Source: Macrocybe gigantea (lineage: Eukaryota > Basidiomycota > Agaricomycetes > Agaricales > Callistosporiaceae). From it: a DNA stretch of 64,000 nt. Position numbers and translations under genes: made by a program. The stretch covers positions 27,606 through 91,605 of the forward strand of contig SJRY01000071.1 of assembly GCA_011319805.1 (NCBI GenBank), given 5' to 3'. The notes under the pieces are model-generated. The model saw nothing but the letters and a program-made list of their open reading frames with translations, was not told where the DNA came from and made no database searches. Shown piece by piece: positions 35,501 through 47,121 of the stretch (position 1 is its first letter; the number at the start of each line of letters is the position of its first letter).

Positions 35501-35614
35501 ACTGTAGCATCGGACTTGTGCGATGTGTAGCGCAACACCAGGTCGTCGGCAATAAAAACTCCATGCGTGGCATGTTGAGAAGACAGTTCTTTGTATCTGT
35601 GATCCCAAGGCCAT
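32558..35614 (-). CDS. GUF1: Mitochondrial elongation factor 4 / LepA homologue (GUF1)
   Basis: GUF1 is a mitochondrial ribosome-dependent GTPase of the LepA family that supports accurate translation under stress. The start at 35614 gives a presequence ([20 protein letters not shown]...) ending near RCYSSSN, a typical matrix-import signal. GTPase motifs after splicing are [46 protein letters not shown], and SAKTGKN. The LepA-specific C-terminus includes [20 protein letters not shown] and the end [16 protein letters not shown] with ELPQEAF. There are many short introns. It is head-to-head with the Cwf18 gene (157 bp apart). No frame break was noticed, although not every internal exon was traced. 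Confidence 0.96.
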
Positions 35615-35771
35615 TCCTACTATTGCTGGGTACGCATGAGAATGTGCAGCAAGTCAGTTCGACGTTGAACGACTCGGAAACAGTCCAAGAACGGCTCATA
35701 ATTTCTGCTTAGTCAGCAATGTATCCACTGAAGACGCATTTGATCCAAAAAATACCTTTCTCGTCACCGTC

Positions 35772-36402
35772 ATGTCCCTCGCTGAAGCTTCAGATGCTCG
35801 CAAAGCCCGTTTACTAGCCCTCCGTAAACGCAAGAATGGAGAAGTTTCGGCTGACGAGTACGTCCATTCTATCCTCCTTCCTCTTGCATTCGATTGCTTA
35901 ACAGCAACATAGTGAATCAGTCATTAAAAACCGAAACTTTGACCCAGAGTCTAGAACCATTCGAAAGCACAACCGGATTGACGATGAGGCCATGCAAGAT
36001 ACCGTGGAAAAGAACGTGGAAGGGCTAGCGGAGAAAATCATCTCAGAAGACGAGCAGCGACGGGCTCAGGAGCTGGTGAATATCTCTTCTCTCACTCGCT
36101 TCCGAGATACTGGACCAACATTCTCGTCCTCAGGATGTCTTTAATATCGCACCGAAGCGACCAAACTGGGACTTGAAGCGCGAAATGGAGCAAAAGGTCG
36201 CGAAATTGGAAAGAAAAACTCAGGAGGCTATTCATACACTCATCCGTGAGTCTAATCCAACCTTTCTTGGCAACATGCCCTGATAAATTCTGCAGGGCAG
36301 CGGCTCGCCGCGCAGAAAGGACAATCGGATGACATTGTCGGCGCCATGAGAGCACAAGAAAAGCAAACTGCGAATGAAGACCTATCCGACGAGGAAGACT
36401 GA
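35772..36402 (+). CDS. CWF18: Spliceosome-associated protein Cwf18 (CCDC12 family)
   Basis: Cwf18 is a small component of the NineTeen/Prp19-associated spliceosome. The protein, about 155 residues, starts MSLAEASDARKARLLALRKR and continues with NRNFDPESRTIRKHNRIDDE, the FNIAPKRPNWDLKREMEQKV core typical of the family, and KLERKTQEAIHTLIRQRLAA. The acidic C-terminus ends DLSDEED. Three introns were inferred, at about 35858-35911, 36076-36133 and 36246-36296. It is an intact single-domain protein with coiled-coil character. Confidence 0.93.
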
Positions 36403-37012
36403 GAAGGCGCATCATCATTGTACGTAATTTAGTAATGCGATATGCCACGTTGAATACAAATTTCCGTTGCAGCACCGTCTTGAATGCAATCATTCGTATC
36501 TGCATGCTGTCTGCACAAACCCATATGGTCCTGCATACATTCCCTCGGTCCACCGTATCCACGCCCACTTTTCGGTACGAAGAGTTTTCGCATCGAAGCA
36601 TATTCATCCGCTTCATTGGGCATCGTCCTCGGCACCAGCATTTCGCGCCGGTCGCCTCAAAAAAAATCGCACGCAAACGAGCCGGCCAATGTCTGGGATG
36701 AGTTCAATGATTCTGGATAATCCTGTGTACCGACTTATCGGCGTTGCCGTGGAAATGCCCTTTTACCCCGGCAGTGACATTCGACATCCACCACTCTTTT
36801 CTATTAGCGTGAAAAAAAGAATTTCTGCATGCCGCCGGTCAAATTTATATCAGATACATCCAACCTCGCGAGATAGTGTTATATATATCTTGAATTCAAC
36901 ATCTGGATGACTCTCTCATCTTCCGCCAGCCTTCCGCCGTGTGAACCGTGTTGTTGCGATTGCCTTTCGCCCGTTGGGTTCACAGTGAGATGCAAGGATG
37001 GTAAAGTAGGGA
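36403..37012. other. Intergenic stretch between Cwf18 and the WOPR gene (convergent)
   Basis: Both neighbours end here, so it should hold two 3' UTRs. Open frames are present on both strands but without recognisable domains or splice-consistent extension. Confidence 0.45.
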
Positions 37013-37814
37013 TCATGTGTTGACTTTGACTCGTAGACAGATGTCTTCTTCGGTGGAAGATTCCTCTTCCTCCCCCCTTGACCTCGCGGTTCCGCTTCGA
37101 TAGATTCCGGAAGGCACGATTATCTTGCGCAGAAGCGGATCTTGATCAATGGTTGGGAGGGTCGATAGGTCGGCATATGTGAAGTATGCCGTTAAATGCC
37201 ACTTCTGAGGTTTGTGATGGGGATGGCTTGTCACCCATGCCGAGTAGGCCTGCTTGACAAGCCCAGAATGTTGATTGATGTTGCGATCCTGATGCGATAG
37301 TGCGGAGGACGTAGGTCCACTGCGAGGCGAACTATCGACAAAGCGGAATGTCTGGGGACTGGTGCGGTGTGGAACATCATCAATTACAAAGTCAGAGAGC
37401 CGCTTCAAATCACCAACCTCTGCCTTCCTTGCATGGGGTCGGCAGGCAGCCTCTCGTCGTAGAAGAGGTAAGGCTTCGGAAAAAGTTGTCATGCGGCCGA
37501 AATTCGCTAAGGCGAAGAACTCACTTCCCGCATGCGACTTTGCCCCCAGACGCGACCATCTGGCCAATCCGGTGTTCAGAAAATGGCAATGGGGAACCAA
37601 GCGGCATACCTGTCCATCGTTTGAGTCCAGGTTGAGTCTCATCCTCGCTTTCGACCCATACGAATATCGCGCCAGAACGAACAAGCATATGTCGCTCCAT
37701 ATCGTTCAGCCGTCGAGTGATCGGAGATAAAAAGCCTTGTCGTACTGCTTCAAAGACTACGTGCGCGTCGTGCGCGTCTCTGACATGTAGGCGAGGATGG
37801 GTCGCATGCTGCAT
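37013..37814 (-). CDS. WOPR-domain transcription factor (Gti1/Pac2 family)
   Basis: WOPR proteins (Wor1, Ryp1, Sge1, Gti1, Pac2) are fungal DNA-binding regulators of morphology and development. The start at 37814 gives MQHATHPRLHVRDAHDAHVV, then FEAVRQGFLSPITRRLNDME, then MLVRSGAIFVWVESEDE. Splicing yields LKRWTDGRVWGQSRMRE, the defining WOPR signature, followed by PYLFYDE. The second WOPR half lies in the later exon (HLTAYFTYADLSTLPTIDQD). The C-terminus is short and acidic (RGEEEESSTEED). An upstream in-frame Met at 37910 exists but precedes a less family-like stretch. The compact size, with little beyond the WOPR module, suggests a Pac2-like rather than a long Wor1-like protein; this is inference. 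Confidence 0.9.
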
Positions 37815-39279
37815 GATGAAAGTGAAGACCAGACCATCGAATGTCAGCTCCTGTTTTAAAGCTTCGGATATGGGTATTTCTGGTTGATTAGACGCGTGGA
37901 GGAATAGCAAAAAAATACCGGACAGAAATAGGCGGAGGAGCTACTGATTGAGTCCATAATCAACATTGTGAGACAGGCTACCATGGCTCGGTACGCCTGA
38001 TTTCGGTCAGGAAAATGGTAATAGCTAGGCGCTGACTGAGCGAGGCGTGTGCGGATCTTATCTTTCTGGGATTTGGTGAGAAAGAGACCAGCAAATCATA
38101 TATTTGGCTATCCCTGAGATTCCGAGTAAAAGGCGTACTCAGCGACAAGACGCCATTAAGCTCGTGTGTGACTGGGTGCATTGTGTTGCTATAAAAACAA
38201 GTCAGCACGCAGTATGGCCCAAAGGACTGGTAAGTGCCTACAACGGCGTTAAACGATGCATTTAACGTAGAAACGTGGAAGTTTTCTGGGAGAGAAGAGG
38301 CCACGTTCTCAGAGTTTCCTGGATGACGGGTGCTGCAATGATCATCTGCCCACCCAACCTTGACTGAATTTCGAGCATCCTTAATGAGCCGGGGCCCGGA
38401 ACGCCCATGAAAACACTAGAAACTGTATCATTTAATGCAGGGTAGACTCACAGGCCGACAACGCACGGTTTCAGTTTGAAATAACAGAGACGGCAATAAA
38501 GCACATTGAAGTACGCTCCAGTATATTTTGTGATCTGCTAGAGATGATGTTACATGAAGTCAATGTAATGGACTAGAAGAGAATGGACGAGACTCGCCGA
38601 CAACCGCGCTGACACTGCGCTGTCTTGACGGAAGTGTCATTCGCGGCAAAAACGGGAAGCAGATTATTCGAAGTCTGGCCTAACCCACACAAATTGTGGA
38701 GAAATACGACGCGTTTCCCACTGCTTTACTCCCCCCAACTCAAGAAGAGTTGATATCTATGACAACTTTTCCTTGCATCGAAATTGATAATCACGACAAA
38801 ACGCTAGGGTCTTTTTTTTCAAACGCACGTGAACCCACGACGAACATATGATTAATACTTGTATTACAATATTCTGTTGTTTCAGGAAATGCAGAAATGA
38901 GTTGCGGAGACGAAGTAGCAAAAAAGGACCCACAAGTATGAGCGAATTTACGAGAAAGAAATTTGATGGGTTCCACATAACCTTGCTTTTGAGCGCGTGG
39001 TAGCAATTATTCGGAGGTCTTGTCCAGATGAACCATAAGGTCCTTCGTACTTGAACACCGAGTGAACAGAAAGGGGCCCTGAAGATGGGATGGTGAACAC
39101 GTGACAGACAGGTCGGAGCTGATCACAGCCGCAGAATTGCTCGACTTCATAACTCATGTCGTCCCGGCCACCAATCTGCTTTTTGTCGTCCTTCTGAACA
39201 CATACTAAGTATTCATTCGGCTTGGAATGCTCCCAGAATTTGATACCTCCAACCGTCGCATTCCATCTCTCGTTCATCT
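37815..39279. other. Unassigned stretch, possibly one small uncharacterised gene
   Basis: Two minus-strand open frames stand out: 37978-38304 (begins MASSLPENFHVSTLNASFN, ends RRTEPW) and 38948-39277 (begins MNERWNATVGGIKFWEHSK). Neither shows a family I recognise. The second would start three bases from the Elongin-A start on the other strand, which makes it less credible. The tract also contains the upstream region of the WOPR gene. Confidence 0.35.
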
Positions 39280-40472
39280 ATGCCAACGGGGTTCGTACTT
39301 TATCGCCAGCTGCAGCCGTCTGCTGACATCTCTGTCCCAGTTGCTGTGGCTTATGTTGATGGTAATGGTTCTAATACACTAGCGAATGATTTCTCATACT
39401 TGCTTGCTACAAGGAATCAGTAATCTAGGTCCTGACTTAAGTTATCCTTTGGTCAAACCAATCTTAGAGCGCTGTAGTCCGGAACAACTCCTCCGGCTGG
39501 AACAGTCATCTCCAGTAAGCGAATTTTTTGATCTACAGATTTCTTTGACCAATTAATTGCTTTCTACAGCGCTTGAAGAAAGATACCCCTGGTGAGTGAT
39601 CATTCCACATTACCACAGTTTATTCATATCAAGGACAATCATAGAAATATGGAAAGATCTGTGTATGCAGAAATACTCATTAGCCATGGAGCGTTTCATG
39701 AAATCTCAAGATAGTGTGCCACAATCTTGGAGAGATCATTTCTTCGTGAGTCGTACTCGTTATTTCCGTGTTTTCACCTAGCTCAGCGTTCGTCAAAGTC
39801 TTTGCGCGAAGAGGAGGCTAAGCGTTTAGAAGAGGCGAGCACCAAATTGCGCAACCAGCGCCTAGAAGCCGAAGAGCGCAAGAAGGAACGTGAAGTCAAA
39901 TTCACGGATCGTGTCCCTCCCCCCAAACGGGCACGCACTGGTTGTAAGGACGCGGAATCTTAAACTGCACTAGTCGTGGCCCTTCTAATTATCATGTCAC
40001 TGCAGGGTCCAATAGTGTTCAGCCTAAAACTCTGTTCCAGAAGACTCGGTCAGAGGCTTCCAAGATCCAGAGGAACATGTTGACTGCTAGGATGCTGCCT
40101 CCAATGCTGCCTAATGGTAAAACTTATAACGTCCTTCCTAAGCCATCCAACTCTGCAGCGCCGTTGTTACCAGGGACTGGTGATTCAAGTAGGATCACTG
40201 TCAACACTGTGGTCCATCGCCGTCCGCAGAATGCGTCAACGCCATCGTCGGGACAGGGAAGCTCGAAGTTGTCATCATCGGCCGTACAAAAGCCAGCACC
40301 GTCGAAGGTCTTGCCATCCAACGCCACTTCCATGCCCACTCCAACTTCCAAGAAACTACCAGAATCAAACTCGCTGGTCCCCTCTTCGAAATTGCAAAGC
40401 TCAGCGAAGAAAGACCCTATGGCATGTTTATTTGTGCCAAAACAACGGGCTTATTCCCAAAGACCGCCCTGA
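39280..40472 (+). CDS. Elongin-A-like protein
   Basis: Elongin A is a RNA polymerase II elongation factor subunit and substrate adaptor of an Elongin-BC/Cullin ubiquitin ligase. The core motif is clear after splicing: GISNLGPDLSYPLVKPILER with CSPEQLLRLEQSSP (BC-box and F-box-like region), then RLKKDTPEIWKDLCMQKY, and SWRDHFF. A Glu/Lys-rich helix follows (REEEAKRLEEASTKLRNQRL), then FTDRVPPPKRARTG. The C-terminus is Ser/Pro/Thr-rich disordered sequence up to 40472. The extreme N-terminus (MPTGFVLYRQLQPSADI) is the least certain part, since most homologues show a different lead-in. Confidence 0.85.
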
Positions 40473-42285
40473 AGACCCTGCTTGTCTTTATACATCGACT
40501 ACCGGCCACGCACCCATATCCGCCATTATCTGCATTGTACACTCCATACGCATACGTTACGAGAGGCACTCCTCGCTTCCCGTTTTACTTGTACTAATAG
40601 TGGAGAATATTTAGCATTTCTAGTTAGCTTTTCGCACTAGACGCCGTTGGCATGTGTAACATCACAGAACATGGAATTCACCTCCATGAATCGACGGTAT
40701 TTAAAGTACGTGCATCTCATGGATACAATTCAGTAATTGGCGTGAGTCTAGGATACACGTTATGCATGTATGTAGGGGGACGGTATTACCCTCTATGGCG
40801 CAATTCAATCTGGCCATCAACGTAACATGGGCTTCCATCAATGCTCACAATAGGTCAGGTGGGACATGCTGAGGAAGATGCTAGAAAAGGACAATACGAA
40901 GGATCCGAGTCAACGTCCAATGTTCGACGAAATTCTTGGCTTGTCAGCGCGACCACGTCATGGTTTTAGATCGTGCGACTGGGAATGAAGTCGAGCAATA
41001 CGATACATACTTGAGATGTGATGCATCACGCACCCAGAATTTGTCTTGCATGGCCTTCGCTCGGCGATGCGGCCACCATGATAGCGGAGCAAACCAGCCA
41101 GGAGGCCGCCAGCCGCTCTGTAGGTCGATTCCTGAATCAGGTCAAACACATCATCCCGTTAGCGCAGATATCGTCTGCATACATGAATATTTGGGTCCAT
41201 ACCCTTTCGGTGTCTTCGGCACCGATTGAGCATGTAGCCATGCGCTTGCTTGTCCGTATTTTGTTCTCGTTATCCTGATGCTGGAAACGCCAAACGTAAA
41301 AAAGGAAAAGGAAAGGGAAAGACGACACTAGAGTCGTCAGAGGTATCACCACGAGGCGGCGACATGGTCACAACGTGGTAACCAACTTCAACACTGAGCA
41401 CATACTTACTCACGTTCTGACGGCACTAATGCTGGACGAAGTTCTGGTGATTACCATCCCAAGCGAGAGGAACGCTTGTCTCCGTGACGGTTGTGTCCAA
41501 ATATACGATCAACACGACAGCAGAGCGTGTTGCTTTCTCACAGTTCGAACGAACATCTAGGTATCCCCGCGGCCTGATCATGGAAATGGGGCCATGGACC
41601 AGTAGAAGGGGACGCTGCTCGCGGTAGATTTTGACTAACCCGAGAGGGACGTTTGGCATGCCTTCGATTCGGGCTGGGATAGTTAGGGTTTTCGAACGCA
41701 AAGTAATACGAAGCAGGAAGAGCAGTGGACAGATGGTAGAGAAATCACGCGTGGCCCGAATCATGGGAAAGGTCGCGTAGAACTTGAATTCAGTCCGGAT
41801 AACACCAGACAGTCCAAATGAAGAATTCTTGAAGCCTATCACGGGGAAATGGCAAGAATCTGAAAAAAAGGGATAGAAGTGGCAAGGGAAAACACTTGGT
41901 CGCGGGAACATTCGACTATCGGCGGTGTGATGGAAGTCTGCCAGTCTGAATCGAAGCTCGGTGCTTCGTGGGTCAAGTCAGATCTATTCTGTGTATGTAA
42001 GACATGTCCTCGTTGGCATTGATGATATTATGCAAGGGAAAGAAAAAAGACGCAAAAAGAGCAAGCTATAGCGAACGATTCGTCAGTCTTGTAAGCGTGA
42101 GGTTACTAAATGCTATATGCAGAAAGAAGAAAGAAAAAAATGGGGTAAATGCTCTTGTTACAGTTGCGGCTCAAGTTGCAAGTGGCTAGGGGGAGGCGGA
42201 GAATGCTGAAAGTTCACCAAGTAGATGAATGATGAATTGTGATGCTGATGGGAAAGTCGGGGGGAACAGACAGCCATCAGCTGTA
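40473..42285. other. Unassigned stretch with an uncharacterised minus-strand ORF
   Basis: No recognisable gene over about 1.8 kb. The longest uninterrupted frame is on the minus strand at 41426-41911 (161 codons, including TFPMIRATRDFSTICPLLFL and LVHGPISMIRPRGYLDV). It has protein-like composition but no motif I can name. A short plus-strand segment near 40860-40960 also looks weakly coding. Fragmented or fast-evolving genes are possible. Confidence 0.35.
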
Positions 42286-45059
42286 TCACAGCTGTGATGA
42301 ATCCAGTCCCGGCGATACGGTCAGGCCGTCGCCGTTCCACAGTTGCTTCATCTTTCCCTTCCCACTCCCAATCTCCGCAGTTATAGGTAACTCCACAGGG
42401 GAGTCTTCCAAGAGCATCTCTGGCGGCGGGGATTCCCATATGCGAATGGTGTGATCGTCCGAACACGAAGCAAACATTCGCTCGTTACGAGGATTCCATG
42501 CCACTGAGTTTACACTCCCTTCGCCGTGGCCTGACAGCACCTCCAACACTATCCCCGTATCGCGGTGCCAGACGTAGACGTTGCCATCTGCATCATCGAT
42601 TGCGACACATTAGAAACTCGGTCATTATAGTCCAAATCGAAAACTCAGGGACAGGTGCTCACCTTCGCTGCCGCTCACCACGAAATTGCCATCAATGCCG
42701 CCAAAGCAACTCCGGATGACGTGCCGACCCTGCGTCTGGCCCGTGTACTTGCGAGCCAGTCTGCCCGCTTTAAGATCCCAGAGATGTATTTCCTGTAGAG
42801 CACGTCAATTGATCGAGAACGATACGCAAATCTCGAGTTATGGAATCCTACGTTCGGAGCGTGATTGATTAGTGCGTATTGCGAGTTTTGGGACACTTTG
42901 ATGCTCGTCAATTCACCTTCTAGTCGGATTGATCTACGAAAAGGGGACGTCAGAAATAGGGGCCGGTTGGGTGTAGCAGCGACACGCACGATTCTATCTG
43001 CTTCGTCGCCAGATCGTAGATGATCATCCTGTTGTCTGACGTTCTAGACCCATTAACCGCTACGCCGGTCCCGGCATGGCCAGGTACTGCAACATCGCTG
43101 TACGACGACACTCGATGCGAAGCCGCCGCTGCATCATTCACGCCAGAATTGGAGATGTGATACATTCCGACGGTGACCAAACGCGTAAAGTCGGGAGTGA
43201 TGGCAAAGTCGGTTACCCGAATGGGTATTGCGCCCCAGTGCTCCCGTAATTTCCCATCCACGTCCTGTGACGTCGTGGAGCAAATCAGAACCGAGAAGGT
43301 TGAGAATGACAACTGAACCGTACTTACCCAATGGATAATCTTGCGGTCTAGGCCACCTGACAGGAAACCCGTACCGTCTGGGAGCCACGCAAGAGCCGTG
43401 ACGGTGTCAGAGTGTTCTTCAAGGGTTTGTATACATAATCCGGACTGCGATGTATAGAAACTGTCAACCAATCAACGAGGCAACGGCTGCAATGATCACG
43501 CACCTTTGTATTCCAAAGCTTGATGAAATTGTCCGAACTTGTGAGTAGGATAGAGTCGTCCTTGGACCAAGCCAAACAACCCACGGGATAAGGATGGTCG
43601 CGAAGGATATGGTGTAGCGTCCAATCTTGTGTGGACTCCGTCTAAAAGTGTTTCGCCAGATCGAAAAAGCGGTATTTCAACTCGAAAATGCAAAACGTAC
43701 CCCTAGCTTCCAAATGATGGCAGTCTTATCTTTGCTCGCGGTAGCAAGATAGTACCCATCGTGGCTCCATTCCATATTCCAAACCTCGTCCGCGTGGACT
43801 TCCAAGATGGTGGTTGTTATTCTGGGGAATGCAGATTTGTTACATTGATGGTCGGTGTAAAGAGAATACGAAGAAGTGTTGGAGGGTGAGTTGTGGTATA
43901 AGCATCGCTGTCGTTGGTACATCTGCGCCTGGTGGATTAGTGTAGTGAATCGTCGTGGAGGGATCATGACAGAGGATGGAATGTAGCCTAGGTACGTCGG
44001 TCAGCGTGCGAAAGCGAACGAAGGTATCTAGAGAAGTAATCACGTTGAAGGCTGTTTAATAGCCGTCGTCTTGACGTTCCTGCAGCGCCGTCCCATTGCG
44101 CGCGTGCCCGCAAGTCGTCCGGTTCGGAACACATGATAAAACTGGAAGCACGACTTAGCTATATGGGTTCAAAACTGTGATGGAACTGTGAGCTGACCTT
44201 GAGAGGGTGTGGAGCAGGTCGGGATCTACGCTCAGAGGCGCGAGCTCGTTACGTAGCAGATACAGAGCCGCAGTCGTTTTCCTGGCTTCCAAAAGTTCAA
44301 GATACTTTTGCTGGCTTATCAGAAACTTGGCCTCCTGGAGAGCGTGCAAAAGCACGATAGGAACGAGGATTGATATTGGACAGGAAAGAGAAAATGAAAG
44401 AGTGAACTTACCCATATCCCTTCTTCGCTGACGCCGAGATGCGACAACGCCTCTTCTGCCTTTGTCCACGAGCCTTCAAGCACAAAGTGTCTGAAACTGG
44501 ACACGTCCGAGGACTCCATAGAATAACCAGACTCTGCTTCCAGCGTGGCAGCTGATTCGCTATAGCATTACAGCAAGAAAAAGAAAGATGTAAGAAACGG
44601 CTCATCGCGAAAGGAAGAGAGAGGAAAGAAGAAGGGAAAAACAAGAATATCGAGAAAAACACGACAAACGAACATGTATCCAACGTCCCGCAGACTCTGA
44701 ATGACCAACCGGATATATTCCTCCCTGTCTACCATCGAATCGTCGTCGTATAAGGTGGTACCAGACAAGTTGACTCTGGCGGTCGCCTTGCGGTGCTTTA
44801 CGACGCCATTCCCAGTAGTTCCAAACGAGCCGTTCGTGACTGGCGGTGACGAGGAAAAGCCATTCGTAGACGTCGCACCCACAAAGCCGTTTCCGGCTCC
44901 GTTCGTGTGGCCATTGGACGCCGCCGCCACCACCGCGGCGGTAGATGAGGACGAAGAGGAACCAGGATGGCCTAGTCCTCGCATCGAGGGCCCCGCGTGC
45001 GCGGCGCAGTCTGGGGAGACGGAGAGGTTCGAGTCCTGGTCAGAGTCTGTGAGTCGCAT
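42286..45059 (-). CDS. GID7: WDR26/Gid7 homologue (LisH-CTLH-WD40), CTLH E3 ligase subunit
   Basis: Gid7/WDR26 is a subunit of the GID/CTLH ubiquitin ligase, which in yeast degrades gluconeogenic enzymes. A Ser/Asn-rich N-terminus is followed by a LisH-like helix (YIRLVIQSLRDVGY, then SAATLEAESGYSME). A CTLH segment follows (FRHFVLEGSWTKAEEALSHL, KFLISQQKYLELLEARKTTA). WD40 blades then include HADEVWNMEWSHDGYYLATA, HPYPVGCLAWSKDDSILLTS, HSDTVTALAWLPDGTGFLSG, and SVNSVAWNPRNERMFASCSD ending in TIRIWE. The start was set at Met 45059 (MRLTDSDQDSN). The frame stays open upstream with NLS-like AKRQRIERSP but has no ATG, so an upstream exon may extend it. Many introns are present; the stop is at 42286-42288. 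Confidence 0.93.
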
Positions 45060-47121
45060 GGTGCCGGTCGCGCGCGACGTGGTGCCGGTCGGGTGGGAAG
45101 GCTGATCGGGAGGCAGTTGAAAGAGAGGAATCGGAGGGGATCGTTCGATCCTTTGTCGCTTCGCTGCTCTGGCGAGCTCGGTGTCTGACAGGGCGAAACG
45201 GTGGTGCGAGCGCGAGGCGAGTGCAGAGAGGTGCAAATGAGAGCGGAAGAAAGATTTGCAGATTGCAGACCATGCGGAATGAAATTCATGAGCCAGCTAT
45301 GGAAAGAGGTAGAAATAACAACGACGTACCGTCTGACGAATGGGTAGAGTCGGTGGCTCCTGCGCTGTGCAGCTCAAGCTCGGACCTGGGGCGTGTAGCT
45401 GGGACGAGTCTCGTCGCTGGTTCGGGTACGGGGCCTCTGGACGGGCTCTCGGCGGGCTGCTGGGGCGCTGCTGGGGCGGTTCCGCGGCGGGCAGGCGGCT
45501 GCGCGGCGGGTTCCAGGACAGAAGAGGAAGGCGGGGAAAGAGATTCCCGGGCGACGGCTGCGAGGGGATCAATGGTGGACGAGGCGCAGTGCGAGGTCGG
45601 CGGGTGAGAGGAGGATGGTGGAACGAGACAAAGAGACGTTTCGCAACTCGGACTTTATTATTGTGGATGGTGGTGGTGGTTGGTGTTGCTGAGGCGTCCG
45701 GGGACGACGACTTGCCTGATATGATCACACAGCTGCATTTGTCCGCCCTCCTCTGCTCGCTGCGATTCTCTACATATCGTACGGTACAATACAAGCTGCA
45801 TACCAAGCTGCACTCTCCCTCTCACAACTCACGAGCTATCGATGAAAACAACCAACTCAGCACGCACCACGATAGCCGGTAAGATAAGACTCGCGCATGC
45901 GAACAGGAAGACCAGAAATGACTCAACAATTTAACCCCATCATCGACAGGCGCAGGCCTGCAGGCCGCTATCATCGTCGACTCCTCATCGCTTGCAAAAC
46001 GCACAACGTGTTCCGCTCAAGCATCTACACGAGGTGTCGAACAAAGCAGAGCAAGTCGGGTAGCGTCCAGAACGTCTGTCCAGCCACAAGTTTGCCTGCA
46101 GTGTACCATTTCCAATAGTACGTACCATCATGCGCAGGAATGGCAGAGGGCAAACCGTGAAGCACGACCAAGAGAGGATAGGCCGAAAGAGGAAGGTGCC
46201 TAAATTGGGAAACGCCCTGCTGGGCAACACCGGCTCCAATAAGCCGCTGACAAATTAACTAGGAATATTACATAATTTGGTCTGCAAAGCCATTTTCGCA
46301 AAAAAAAAAAAACTCGGTGATCGCACGTCACGTCTGAAACTCCTGTCGATTTTTTATGCGGATCATGGGCCCGACTGAGAACGAGAAAATTTTTCTTGAC
46401 ACGGGCTGGAATATGTCGGCTTGGATTCGATGGGTACCTCTCAAATGACCGCACTGATCATGAGATGTTGTTTTGCACCCCCTGATCACGCAGCGGTCTC
46501 AGGGGTCGGAATTCAGTCCAATTGACTTGGTTCATGTTTGCCATCCGCGCCGTCATTCCAGACATCGATTCGCAATCCTTGGTCAAACTAATGCAATTCC
46601 AGATCGGCACTATTGAATGTGTTTCTCCAAAATGATGCCAACATTGTCATGCTAATGCGGAGCAAAGGGGGAGAGGCCGAATGTCAAGGTACCTACGTGG
46701 ACATATGCGAAAGAACTCTTGTAACAAAAAGGATATTATGTGAGTAGATATGTGCACGTGTGAACAAGTGTTTTGAACGATCTGATGGACAACGAGCTGG
46801 TATTTTTGTGTGTGAAGATGAGAGTGGAAAATAAAAGAATTTTTTTTCCATTTGTTGAAATAGATAATGGTGTGAGTATGCTAATGCTTTTTGCAGAGTG
46901 GAGTTCGGAAAATGCATGGAGTGGTTGCGAAACAATGCAGCAAGTTGTCTGGATTTCGAAAGCTAGACGACCGACGACGACGACGAATGTGAAGAGTTGC
47001 TGAGTCCGAATTTGTGACGAATGATTGCGGAAAGGATAATATTGCATGCATGGCGTTAGGTATCTTCTAATGTGAGGTAACAAAGAGCCATCAAGATTTT
47101 TGTCAGTGGTCGTGTAGCAAT
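45060..47121. other. Long unassigned intergenic region
   Basis: This holds the 5' region of the Gid7 homologue (G-rich and low-complexity on the plus strand at 45340-45620) and the 3' side of the ECL1-like gene. An A13 run lies at 46300-46312. No open frame carries a recognisable domain. A possible intron acceptor (TTTCCATAG, minus strand, near 45300) suggests a spliced 5' leader or an upstream exon for the Gid7 gene. Confidence 0.4.

Noticed and set aside
45020..45045. tRNA-like GGTTCGAGTCC box
   Set aside because: It lies within coding sequence of the Gid7 homologue and no cloverleaf can be formed around it.
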